A DNA stretch of 64,000 nucleotides from Plasmopara viticola (lineage: Eukaryota > Oomycota > Peronosporomycetes > Peronosporales > Peronosporaceae). The notes beneath the pieces are model-generated. The model saw only the letters and a list, made by a program, of their open reading frames with translations. It did not search any database and was not told the origin of the DNA. A program made the translations under genes and the position numbers. Within the stretch, counting starts at the first letter, position 1; each line of letters opens with the position of its first letter. Shown here one piece after another: positions 45,291 through 55,777 of this stretch. The DNA lies in the NCBI GenBank assembly GCA_001695595.3, contig MBPM02000038.1, forward strand, positions 434,001 through 498,000, written 5' to 3'.

Positions 45291-45379
45291 TGTGAGTATG
45301 TGAGTATTTGCAATGGTCTTTTTTAGGCCCTCCATACATTTTGCTTTTTTTTCTACTACCCCTCCTAGTTCATATCTCA

Positions 45380-45435
45380 TATAGTAAATTTATCTGAATA
45401 CTCACATACTCACATACTCACAAATATTTACTATA
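45380..45435. repeat. Hairpin with three ATACTCAC repeats, left
   Basis: TATAGTAAAT (45380-45389) and ATTTACTATA (45426-45435) are perfect inverted arms around three tandem 8-bp units (45398-45421). The right arm has the same hairpin with four units. Confidence 0.8.
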
Positions 45436-45828
45436 GATATAAAGTTACTATATCAGCTATTGACATGCTCTAAGCGAAAGCTTTGTGCGTATTTTGCTTT
45501 TACTCACACTTTCGTCTAAAAACTATCTCCTATTGATATTAGATAAACCAAATTTTGTCTCGTTTATTGTTCTCTTGTGAGTCAAGACTTTTATGGACAT
45601 CCGCGACACATCGAACATGAAGCGTTTGCTAATGCGACTTACGCTGGAGCGTTCCAGACTGCGACATCATAAAAAATGGTGATCTTAAGCGAAGAATATA
45701 TAAGATATAAAAAAGCATATGCTTAATAATATAACAAATATGGGACTTTACCAAGAGCAACGGAGAATAGTGCAAGCTTGCACGAAACAAAGATAGATGC
45801 GGCAAACACCAGATAATTGCGGATGATA

Positions 45829-48091
45829 TACCTTCTCAAGTAAGCACTCCAGCTACTTTTGAAGCTGTTGATACACCAGAGTTATCGGAGGTTAAGTCCG
45901 TCGAGGTCTCGAATGTCGAAGAAAGCAAAGCTCCAGAATTGGATGAGTCGAATGTCGCACCGGCGATCGCGGACAGTGTGTGATATAAGGAGAAACACAG
46001 TTCAAATTGGGAAGAATTAAATAATTGGATTGATGAGGATGAGAATAATTTCTTCTTTAAATATTACGTTGAACCGCAACAATTCATTCAGTACAAGGTA
46101 AAAGATGAATTGAAGCAACACCCACTTGGCATTTCCGCTACGATAGACACCTTCGAAGAATACATGCTTGATAATGATGAAATTTACGCATCTAAGAAAC
46201 TGAATCATGATGCTTACTCATGTGGATATCGATACTGCCTCTACATCCAGCAGGGCGACAAAACATTGTTTCATTTCTATTGTTAATCGAGGCAAATGAT
46301 GGAGAATATTCGAATCGACTTGTCTGAGATTGATGTTGTCAAACATTCCCTTGACAAAAAGAAGAATGACAGACAATCGTTTCGTCTCTGTTCGGTACTT
46401 CCAAAGTCTTAGTTCCATATGGCGACGAAAACGCATGTTGATATTCATGAAATGGCAAGAACATATCTGCGTATTGAAATCAAAATTTTCACATTTGGAG
46501 ATGAACTTAGCAATCGTTGAGTTCCGGATCCACCATTTGAAGGGCTAACCATTAAAAGGAACTTACTAAACTACACTGAAGCAAATTGTGAGCGGACACA
46601 ACCATGAAGAATACAAGGAATGGAAAGCCAAGTACGAACGACAAGAAGTAAAAGGAAAAAAAGACGACAAAGCCAAAGAAAAGAAAACGCCTTTGGATAT
46701 TCTTTCAAAAAAGCTGATTGATCTCGTCAAAGACAAATATAAGCGAGAGTTTCAATCTGGTGCCATTCATGAGAAGATGCTTCCGTATCACTGTGTTCGT
46801 ATAAACGATGATCCCGCTACGTTTCTATTTTAGTCTTTGCAACTGAACTTCTGTTTCATATGTGCAAATCCCAAGATCACTAGCAACTACTTTACTTCAT
46901 CAAAAACATCATCAATCCTAACTTTGAGTTCATCAACCTTGACTACAACTACATTGGATTCAAGAATGTTATCTACGATCTGTCTAATGCCACGTTTATT
47001 CCGACCGCTGATATCGAAGAGAATATCCAAGTTCGAACATATATTGACTCGAAATTAGAGATTGACAATGACTAGGCTCCTCTACTTGATCAGTACTTGA
47101 AATTTTAGTTCGATGCTGAGACTTTCAAGTTAATCTTTTTCAAGATTGGTCGCCTGATGGATAAGCCAAATGATGAATTTGATTTTGTGGTATTCCGATT
47201 TGGTGAAGGCGGACCAGGCGAATCACTTATAATGAATCTAGTGAAGTATTCAATTCCTCACGATCAGTTTTTTTTTACTCAATTCTCATCAAGAGCACTT
47301 CGGATTGTCTGATTATGCTAAGAACTTTTTTTAAGCTATAATGATATGAATAATCTTGCTAAGACTCTACCAAAGGCTGATTTCTTGAGCATGGGAACGC
47401 GTGGTTTACTTCAATGACCTATAAAAGGAAAAGGTTCGATTTCAGTCCATGACTGGGATATTCCAACTATCATCAATAGCAGCAAACTACCAAACTCCAA
47501 AGATGAATCCGGCGAAGTAGTCCGTCGTGTCATGGTTGCTATTTTTGAGAAAATCAATCTTTGAAGAAAGTAGGAAGGCCAATCTTGAGAATGAGATCAA
47601 AACGAGGCATTTGGCGTCTTTCTACACCGCTGCCGATCAACCTATCTGAGCTTTTGTTCCAAAGACAAGAACAAAGGAGTGGAGACGTTCTGCCCGATAT
47701 CGTTCGTTGAGAATTGCAACCTTCTTCAAATGACTACGAACAACACTTAAGAATTCATCTCCTAGAAGTGCAAATACCAAAAGGGTGCTTCTATCTCTGT
47801 TCCTTTTTTTAACAAAGCTTTGAAAGCGTATATCAAGAAAAATCATGAGATGAAACAAAAACCAAGGATTCAATCAATATCTCGAATATTGTTCTTGTTG
47901 ATAATAGATGTGTAGAGAATAAATTAAACATCTGTAAGAGTTGTCGGAAGGAACACAAAAAAGGATGCTGCGATAAGTACGACCGCCTTATTCGATCAAA
48001 ATCTCATGCTATTCAAAATATTACGTTCTCATATGGGATTTCTGATGATGATCAGTCACATGCGCGAAGGAAAAGAAAACGATTGAGTTAA
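45829..48091 (+). pseudogene. PLV primase-helicase (AEP-like plus D5/SF3)
   Basis: An acidic Pro-rich lead (45.83-45.98 kb) is followed after a TGA by EELNNWIDEDENNFF. Then HVDIDTA (46.22 kb) and RQSFRL...FGDEL suggest an archaeo-eukaryotic primase core. The D5 helicase part spans 46588-48091: LDILSKKLIDLVKD, APLLDQYLKF, a P-loop reading GEGGPGES (47202-47225) where family members have a Lys before Ser, then GTRGLLQ, IKGKGSISVHDWDIPTIINS and NICKSCRKEHKKGCC, a zinc-binding end. At least six stops or frameshifts. The enzyme primes and unwinds viral DNA. Confidence 0.75.
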
Positions 48092-48099
48092 TATCACAC

Positions 48100-48624
48100 C
48101 TACTGGGTTGATTGAGCTTCCATCCATCTAATATTCTTTTGAGATTTGAAGTGATATGTTATGCCTCTATAGTGATAATGACTACCGCATTCACAGGAAA
48201 GCTTCGCGACAAGTCTCTCCTTGTTGAGTTCATTGTATGTCTTGTTTCTCTCATTCACCACTTCTTTGTTGGCTTCCAAGCATTTCTTTGTATTTACTTT
48301 TTGCTTTTGCTCTTTCAGCAGCCCAAATGGAGGTACCTTATTCCCACAACTTTTCTTGAATTTGTTGATCCATAACGTTTTATAAGCGCGCAGCTGATTT
48401 CTATCAGCAACCTCATACTGCTTGATCAACATAATTTTGAACTCATACGGACCATACTTTCGAAAGTATGGATAAGTTGCAATTTCAACGGATAGTTTCC
48501 CGTAATACCAACGCTTAAAATAAAACCGATGCCCACTCATACGATGCTTGAGTTGATTAAACGTGCTACCAACGTATCAAATTTCGCTTTGACTTCAAAC
48601 GATTTTATAAACCGAATCGATCAT
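48100..48624 (-). pseudogene. GIY-YIG endonuclease with C-terminal zinc finger
   Basis: ATG at 48624. The frame reads through two TGA codons before YVGSTFNQLKHRMSGH, the second half of the GIY-YIG motif with its Arg helix. It then has YFRKYGPYEFKIMLIKQYE and NQLR, ending with CECGSHYHYRGITYHFKSQKNI, a C2H2-like finger common in viral members. From 48540 down it is uninterrupted. Both TGA codons could be CGA (Arg) that suffered C-to-T change. It is expected to nick DNA for integration or repair. Confidence 0.75.
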
Positions 48625-48668
48625 GCCTGACTATTGTTATACTATATTTTAATAAATATCAAACATAT

Positions 48669-49133
48669 CTAAAGTAATCCAAGTCGAAAACCTCCACGAC
48701 GAGTCATAGGAGCTGCTATTCCAACTCCTGTGAATTGTCGCACACCCTTTCGAATTTCGTGACTGAAACCACCATTTTCTGGGCCAGTGAGATCGGCAAT
48801 CTTGTCGAGTGCGGTTCCAACAGTTGATATTCGGTAACCATTGAGGAATCCACCAATGCTCTTAGAAGTAGATTTGATTCCATTCCACAAACTTCCCCAG
48901 AACCCACTACCACTAAGTCCTGGTTGATTAGAACGTAAAGCTTTTCCGTGATACATATGTAGTGTTGTCATTTTGCCCACTTCGTATGCCTTCACCAACT
49001 TCTTGTAGATTTCAGGATGGAAATAATGTGTGTGGCCTCTGTTCAATTGAGCATGACTCAAGCTAACGGAATTGCCATGTAGAACTTTAACAGCGTGCGC
49101 ATGACTCAAATCGACGGCAAATTCCTTGTACAT
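48669..49133 (-). CDS. PLV virion-type small protein (intact, 154 residues)
   Basis: ATG at 49133, no internal stop. The N-terminus has AVKVLHGNSVSLSHAQL, then HYFHPEIYKKLVKAYEVGK. The middle is Gly-rich and amphipathic (SGSGFWGSLWNGIKSTSKS), followed by a basic tail ending GGFRLGLL. Proteins of this plan (a short KL..G..VxLS..QL start and an amphipathic Gly/Trp helix) recur next to capsid genes in Polinton-like elements and are thought to be minor core or membrane-active components. Assignment is by pattern. It is one of the few intact genes in the core. Confidence 0.5.
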   Translation of the reverse strand: MYKEFAVDLSHAHAVKVLHGNSVSLSHAQLNRGHTHYFHPEIYKKLVKAYEVGKMTTLHMYHGKALRSNQPGLSGSGFWGSLWNGIKSTSKSIGGFLNGYRISTVGTALDKIADLTGPENGGFSHEIRKGVRQFTGVGIAAPMTRRGGFRLGLL

Positions 49134-49245
49134 CTAAATTGAAAATCTGGATTACTTATGTACAAAGCTAGAGAGAAAAATGTCGAATTTTAATAAATCT
49201 AAAAACGCAGTCTGGATGAAATTAAAATAATATTACTCGTGATAT

Positions 49246-50503
49246 CAGAAGGGAAAGCGAGTATGATAATTTGTCAGACACTACGGTAAATCTATACATT
49301 AGACAACTGATCAAGCTTTAAAAGCTTAAAAAGGCCGGCGTTGCGAAACAGCAATAGTCCCCAAATGAGTCCAGCTCCAATATCCAGTATCTAAAGAAAT
49401 ACGACGATGCTTCGTTTCAAAAGACGTTTGAAGTTCGGAAGTCGAGTTTCATTGCACTTCTGATGAGCATCTATAGAAGTAAAGAGAGTATCAAACTAAC
49501 AATGAACGCCATATGTAAAATGGTCAAGAACAGATTTCGTGATGCATTCGGATATTACAATGCAATTCGAAAGGAACTTAGTAAGCAAAACAAAGCTGCA
49601 AAGCTGGACAACGAGCTAACACCAGAGGAAGGGAAGAAGTATATCAGCTATGAAGAGCTGATGTTCGTCCTGGGTAAAGCTGCAAAGGTACTCAACGAAA
49701 CGTATGGTAAAGTCTTTATGTCTCGAGCCGAGTTTGAGTAGCTAGCAAAAGCAAAGAGAACTGATTACTTAAAGCTTGTGTTTGATTACATCACGCTGTG
49801 GTTGAACGTGCATTATCCACTTCGTTTGGTATGACCGAGCGTTCTTCTCAATTCGAAAGAAGGTGCGAATTACCTCCAAGGTAACACACTGCACTTAAAC
49901 GATTTCAAGAATGTTCGTCTTATAGGACCACAAACGATTCAATTGGATAATACATCGATGACCTTGATTAGAGTCGTATCTCGAGTTCTTGACTAATACA
50001 GTTGGAGAGCATTCTACTAAACTACTATGGCGGATTTTCAATCGACAGCCAGGTGAGTATGGTTATACCAACTCAAGCAATAGCTTTAGTCAGGTTACAT
50101 CAAAGCTCTTCGTGAGGTACAATGGAAAGTTAATGTCAATGAATACGATCAGACACATTGCTGAGTCTCATTTGATTTAATCGCCAACATATGCGTAACT
50201 CACCAATCGAAAAACGATCTACATGCCAAACTACTCCACAGCACCATGGCCGCTAATACGAGCTATAACGAGATTGCAAACCGAGCGAATGCTGCCGAAG
50301 TATCGTTTGAACCTGGCGATTCATACGATCACGCACTTAAGCCTCCTGCAGGTCCCGACACACCTCCTTCTACAAATTCCACCGCAAAGCCCACGGCAAT
50401 GCCCGTAAGCAGACCTAAAGACCGGCGAAAGAGCATATTCCGTGGTGCCTTTACACCTACTGGTAGTGACAAGACGCATAAGATCAACATTTTTGAGAAA
50501 TAA
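49246..50503 (+). pseudogene. Tyrosine recombinase
   Basis: The N-terminal core-binding region is EYDNLSDTTVNLYIRQLIKL (49.26 kb), then KKYDDASFQKTF. The catalytic domain starts in 49463-49741 and continues in other frames: LHLNDFKNVRLIGPQT, GKLMSMNTIRHIAESHL with the Arg-His box (about 50149-50157), and LLHSTMAANTSYNEIANR with the nucleophile Tyr at 50264-50266. A Pro/Ser-rich tail ends at 50503. Stops at 49.32, 49.35 and 49.74 kb and two frameshifts break it. Such recombinases integrate PLV genomes without a transposase. Confidence 0.7.
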
Positions 50504-50531
50504 TGTTACTATTATAACATACAAAGCGATC

Positions 50532-50930
50532 ATGGAGCAAAGACAAAAGAGATCATATCGCAAAGCTGGTCCATTCCATGTGGAATTCCATGGACTTCAA
50601 GCCTGTTTAAGTAGTGACAAATCCAGCGTATATATCAAAGCAATGCTGGTATCTCATGCATTTGTAAATCTCTGGCGAATGATCGAAGAGGATGAAAGCT
50701 TTGACAAGGCTTTGTTTGACCATCTCGACGAGCATGAGCGGGACTATATGAAATACTGCTTGAATAGATGCAAAATTTCTTCACGAGGGTTTGAAAGTGC
50801 GTATAACCAACTTCTCAATGGATTAGTAAAACGCTTGAAGATGCTATAAGGCGCGAAGAATATTGGTAATGACTATCCATTGATAGAAACGGAAATGAAG
50901 TCGATTTTTAATAAATTATATGAAAAAAAT
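50532..50930 (+). pseudogene. Small helical PLV protein
   Basis: ATG at 50532. 105 residues read KAGPFHVEFHGLQACLSS, then LDEHERDYMKYCLNRCKISSRGF and NQLLNGLVKRLKML before TAA at 50849. A shifted frame continues GAKNIGNDYPLIETEMKSIF. The R-L-K-L-L..GA-N-IGNDNP-like C-terminal phrase recurs in short ORFs of Polinton-like elements. Function unknown. Confidence 0.5.
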
Positions 50931-50939
50931 GTATTTTCA

Positions 50940-51200
50940 GTATCATACCACAGCCAATTTTAGCGTCTAATGAAGCTTTAGATCTCTTAGACTAGCGTTT
51001 GAAGTTAAGCAGCTTTGAAGCTCCAATGTATTTTGGTGCCGTCTTCTTTTTTTATTCCTTCGCCATGTGGCTGACGTTAACGTTTTGGAGCTGATTGATA
51101 GTGTTTCAATATTCGTCGAACCGTAGTCGTTTCTGAATGGCGCAACAGGTTTCGAGTGATCCACCTTGCCTGATCCATCGATCTCCATTGCCTAAGGCAT
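50940..51200 (-). pseudogene. Small basic PLV protein, element B copy
   Basis: The start by homology to 1-139 is ATG 51200, with TAG at codon 3. From 51188 the frame reads MEIDGSGKVDHSKPVAPF, and after a shift NVSHMAKE, KKKTAPKYIGASKLLNFKR. Divergent from the penton-like gene, with a TATATAAAAG box between (about 51.25 kb). Confidence 0.4.
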
Positions 51201-51244
51201 TAATTGTCGTCGAATTTTCTTTCGACAATTTTTTTTTCTGTTGG

Positions 51245-51270
51245 ATTATATATAAAAGTAGATAAAATGA
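51245..51270 (+). promoter_or_regulatory. Putative TATA box of the penton-like gene
   Basis: TATATATAAAAG lies about 50 bp upstream of the coding start at 51303, in the short space between divergent genes. Seen once; not tested against other PLV promoters. Confidence 0.35.
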
Positions 51271-51302
51271 GCTTTCCAATTCTGTTACATTTATACAATT
51301 AA

Positions 51303-52109
51303 GTGGCTAATCATCAGTTCCGATATCGATTCCCGCAGCCTATCGACTTTAGTCAGTATAAAATTGCATTAGGATCAATATCCATCTACTATTCGTGGCG
51401 AGCAATTACTGCTCAGCGTCAAAACAATAGCTTCACGATCATATGGCCAACTGCTTCTACTACGACGACATACACGATTACGCTCCCTGATGGCACATGC
51501 TCGGCAAGCGACATCAACAACTACCCCCAATATTGGTCAAACAATCTCTTTTTGATCAGCAATACGACAGGAACACACTACTGTTTCAATTCATGCGCTG
51601 AGAACCCATCGAGTAATGACCTGCGGTTTAGTATGCAATCAGTCAGGAATATCGCTTGATACACTGCTGCTAGCGGATTTCCAACGATGCCAGCTACTGC
51701 ATACACGCCTCAGCTCTAAGTAGGTAACTTTGCCTTCGGGTCTATCGTTGGATTCAGCCCAGCTACGTATCCTGCCGCTCAAACAAGTGTTTATGCAGTC
51801 AATAACAACTTAGTGCCTCAGGTACATCCGACAGCTGCTGTCGTGATCACTTATTCAGATCTTCACAATCCAATCGCGAATAATAATCAAGTGCTGCACA
51901 CATTAACTTCTGCTGGGGTTGAGTATGAGGGGCTCATAACCATCTCACAGGGACAAGGATTAGCCTACTGCCCAATGCAGGGTACTAATTCGGAACTGAC
52001 CTTGTCATTTCTAGATCAGAACATGATCCCGCTTGGTATTATTGATAACAACGTATGTATTCGTTTGTTGATTAGACCAAAAAAAGGTAGTAGTGAACAA
52101 TTTCACTGA
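51303..52109 (+). pseudogene. Penton/minor-capsid-like protein, element B
   Basis: One frame runs the whole length with only two stops, TGA 51657-51659 and TAA 51717-51719. N-terminal: RYRFPQPIDFSQYKIALGS, SIYYSWRAI, NNSFTI, then TLPDGTCSASDINNY. C-terminal: NSELTLSFLDQNMIPLGI then IDNNVCIRLLIRP. This pattern is widespread in Polinton-related loci of animals, fungi and protists and fits a beta-rich virion protein, probably penton or minor capsid. The first codon is GTG, as in copy 1. Confidence 0.7.
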
Positions 52110-52128
52110 CGTTTACTAACTTCTACTT

Positions 52129-52755
52129 TTACAAGTCGAATACATGCTCAATGACATTGCGATATACTTTTCTATCAGTGATATCCATCAGCATCATCTT
52201 CTCTGACGTAGTGCGTTTGTAGAGTTCAATGAATGTTTTGATCGGAATATCAGTGGTGAAGTCGCGACAGATAATACCAAGGTCTCGTTGAATAAAATTA
52301 CGACCAAGAATTACGTACTGAGAGTTAATTTGGATGGTTTTTGGGATTCCAAAATAGCTTTGCAAAATATAGATCATCGACCAGGACTGCTTACGTCCTC
52401 GGATAAAACTCTGGGAAGTTTGAGCTTGAGTTTTCTTTGGTTTTAAAACGAGGTCATCAAAGATAATCAATTTGCTCGTTTTAGGGTCGTATTTGCTTAT
52501 TGCTCGGGCCATTTCTTCTTTGATCTCCTGGACATTGTCGATATTTTCTTTGAGATGATCATACAGTGTCTCGTTGTGCATGTTACAATCTTCGTGAAGC
52601 CTTTGCTTAGAAGTGCAATTATAAATGAAACGGTAAATGACTTCCCTGATCCACTGGGGGGGCACGCACATTCTAAAGGGCAGCTCAAAGTGAACATTCT
52701 TGGGGAACCGCTTTGGCTTTGACTTCGGGATACACTCATAAAAGTTTTGCATCAT
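52129..52755 (-). pseudogene. FtsK/HerA-type genome-packaging ATPase
   Basis: Frame 52755-52129 gives the N-terminus, the Walker B block SKLIIFDDLVL (about 52.45-52.47 kb) and the C-terminal helical region. The Walker A motif PPSGSGKS is in the -1 relative frame (52739-52497), reached through a run of seven G at 52656-52662, and the frame must change back about 50 bp later. A32-like ATPases of this kind pump DNA into PLV and NCLDV capsids. The two opposite shifts suggest compensating errors, either mutational or from sequencing of the G-run. Confidence 0.8.
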
Positions 52756-52773
52756 ATAGTATAGTGATCGAAA

Positions 52774-54749
52774 ATGTCTCTGCCTCCAACAATCAATTCT
52801 CCTCTATTCAATAGCTCTTACTTTAGCTCATCCGATGGCTACGTTACTTTAGCTACAGGAGATCAAAGATATTTGAGACTTGGCGAAGTAGGAACGCTCT
52901 CTGCTTTTAATGTGATTGGCAATATGAATTGCGGCTCACTGACGATCAACGGATCAAGTTTGGATCTGTCCGGCCTTGGTTATGCTACTGGAGTTACTCT
53001 CGGTGCCGCCAATGCAAGCAAAGCGCTTGTTCCTGATCCAAGCAGCAATATTAGCGGTATTAATAATCTATCAGCTGCAAGCATTACCGGAACAATTCAA
53101 ACAGCTGCTCAGCCAAACATTTCGTCGATTGGAAGTTCGGCAACTCATACAGTCAATGCTTTACAAAACGCTAAGTTAGCAAATTCTGTAATAGTCAAGG
53201 CCAATGCAAGCACGTGGGGAAATTAAGTTGCAAACGGAACAGTTCGATGCGGACTTGCAACTAATGGTTGGAGTGGAACACAGTCGAATCAGAATACTGT
53301 TATCGCAACTAACAACACGGCCAGAATTACTATCTCGTCAAGTGGGAATATTACCGTTGCTGATACCATTTCTGGATTACAATTAAATCTAGGTTCAACT
53401 GGAATGGGTCTACATATGCCAGACTTAACATTTAAAGGAACTACATTCCCCGATACCTACTACACTGGCATTACTCTAGGTTCAGGTTCAGCTTCAAAGG
53501 CACTGGTATTAAATTCAACGTTAGATTTGTCTGGGGTCAATAATATTTCAATTTGTGGGGCCTTTATAGCTTCTACATCAATGGCATCACCAACCTTAAC
53601 GGTTGATACGATCAATACGTCCGCTGTCCTCAACATCAACTACACGAATTTGAATTAAATGGAGCGGCATTGACATCAACTGCTGCTAAACTCGATTACA
53701 ATGATGTCATCACATTGGGAACGTTTCAATCGTCTAAGACAATGACACTGGATAGTTCGGGTGTCGGGCTAATGCCTCTAGAACGTCGAATACTATATCT
53801 TTGCGTTTCTATGGCGGAACTACAAATTGTGAGACTATGAACATTTGTAGAGCATCTGATACAAATGGATTGGTCATTGCATCGAGAACAACATCAGGAT
53901 CAAACAACAAAACGTATCTGGTGTTAAATTCAATATCAACCGACAATCCGAGTGAATTTGTCGGGGGCGTTTCAGCTACAAGTGAAGATTTATTCAATAT
54001 CAATTGGAATGACAAGCCATCCGTCGGTTCCACGTCTCAAACGCATAGATTTTGTTTCAATGTTGAAGATACATAACCGTACAAGAGTGGTTTCCCTCAT
54101 ATATACATCCTTGCTACCTCAGCGGATGCTTTTTGTATGAATCTTTCCGGATCGTCGCCTACATCAACAAGTGGTTGTCTTCACCTTGTTTCTGATGCTG
54201 TTAATAATATAATATTTATAACCAATACGCCATACACTAGTTCATTTGGGACTGCTTCTCTCACATTCTAAAAATGTTTATATCAAAGCATCTAACGCAC
54301 TCAATGACGGAACTGCCAACTATGGTATGGGCAAATCGTGGTGGCGGGCCTTTTACTCTAACAAACATCTCAGCTTCTTCTGGTGGTAATATTTACATTC
54401 AAGCTGGTATATGGGCTACGTCTGATCGTCGATAGAAAGTGGATATTTAGGAAATCGATTTACCATTTGAGCGTTATAAGGATCTTGAACCGGTTAATTA
54501 TAGCTATAAGAATGAAGCTGAAAAAAGAGTTGGTTTGATAGCTCAAGATGTTATGCGTGTTTGCTCAGAAGCAATTACGATGATCGAAAATCAAAATTTT
54601 AAAGATGAAGAGGAAAACTTACCGGAGGGAGTTCAATTATGCTTTGATTACAATGCTATAACGATATTATTAATATCATTAAAAAGCTAATTGATCATGT
54701 CGAAAAACTGGAATCGACTATAAAAGAAATAGTGCATTTAGTTCAATAA
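52774..54749 (+). pseudogene. Fibre protein with peptidase S74-like C-terminus, element B
   Basis: ATG at 52774. N-terminal virion-anchor region, then repeats of the type INNLSAASITGTIQTAAQPN and GLGYATGVTLGAANASKAL (repeated near 53.47 kb as GITLGSGSASKAL), as in trimeric fibres. The C-terminal 110 residues read TSDRR, then EIDLPFERYKDLEPVNYSY, RVGLIAQDVM and a final coiled coil (KLIDHVEKLESTIKEIV). This is the intramolecular chaperone that trimerises fibres and cleaves itself off. Stops or shifts near 53.22, 53.66, 54.08 and 54.43 kb. Likely binds the host cell surface. Confidence 0.75.
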
Positions 54750-55752
54750 AGATTCCGTCGAGCAAGCCTTTTAATTCAGCTTTGTATTGACCCATTGCAA
54801 CTTGAGACATTCGTCGATTTGTTGGAGGACTGGAAGCATCATTTTTAAAGTATTGTTTTTCTCTCCGAAAATTCACAGGGTCTTGAAACGCTCTTCCAAC
54901 ATCTTTATGCAGTTGTTTTCCGAATAGACTGTCGTATTTATCGATCGTTTTGGTATATACTCTTTTTGTGCCAGGATTTAGTGCAGGCAATCTCCATTTT
55001 TCTTTCATCTCTTCGTCATCACTACTCTCCGCATCATCCGAGTCTTGAAAGAGGTGTCGAGTAATCAAGGGTTCCTCCTCAGCTCGTTTAGCAGCTTCTT
55101 TTGTTGCTCGTTTGTATGGGGGAGTTGCAGTTCGTTTTCGTTTCGGAAGTTTCTTCGATTCTTCCATGACTTTGTCAGCAAACTTACTAGCCACTTCTTG
55201 GCGTCTCCGGTCTCGTCGGAATTCTCTTTGTTTGTTAAGATAATTTCGAATATGGTCATCTACCACCCGTCTCAAAGTTTTTTCCCCTTAATGTATGCTC
55301 GCGCATTGATAGCCTTTTGGGCAGCGTCATTTACTCCTCTGTAGAAATCGTCGGATAAATCTTCAGGTGCAGTGGGCTCTTCCATACTAATATCTGCGTC
55401 AGCTGATTACAAAACGTACGTATGCTTCTTTTTACTCGCTTTTGGAATTTCATGTGCTTCGCCTTTGATGATTTCTGGAGGCCCTTTGGGACCTTTGAGC
55501 AGTTTCTTCGTGATTTGATCATAGTCGTACTCACGATTCTTAGTCATCACCTGCTGAAACAAATTCGCAAGTGAACCAGCACATGCATCATCCAACGACT
55601 CAATTTAAATGAGTGCCTTAAGCTTCTTGACTTGGACAAAATCACTCTTCGCCATTGTATTGTAATAGCGATCATATGCCTTTTGCTTGGTCTGATTATC
55701 GGAGAAAAAGCCCTCATGATTAATTTTGATTAGACCACATATAGTGAACATG
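54718..55752 (-). pseudogene. Unknown basic PLV protein (about 340 residues)
   Basis: Start ATG 55752 (MFTICGLIKINHEGFFSDNQ). One frame continues through TAA at about 55.61 kb into DDACAGSLANLFQQVMTKN and then EEPTAPEDLSDDFYRGVNDAAQ, and shifts frame at an A-run near 55.28 kb. The C-terminal 185 residues are Lys/Arg/Glu-rich with a coiled-coil look. It lies between capsid and fibre genes and overlaps the fibre 3' end by about 30 bp, a position suggesting a virion scaffold or DNA-binding role. Not recognised. Confidence 0.45.
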
Positions 55753-55777
55753 ATTAAGAAAATGTGGTTGAATAGAA

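Larger units (their letters stand above)
43581..45676. repeat. Left inverted repeat of element B
   Basis: Reverse complement of 58225-60042. It is longer because of a 369-bp insertion at 44922-45290. From the outside in it holds R1 (partial), the coiled-coil/membrane gene, the Cys-rich gene and the 8-bp repeat hairpin. The outer end is where R1 is truncated, 130 bp from the PHAX-like gene. Confidence 0.9.

Noticed and set aside
44931..45380. Six short open frames on both strands in the left inverted repeat
   Set aside because: They lie within the GC-rich retroposon insertion and its TTGTA tail, overlap on both strands and include a simple-repeat translation.
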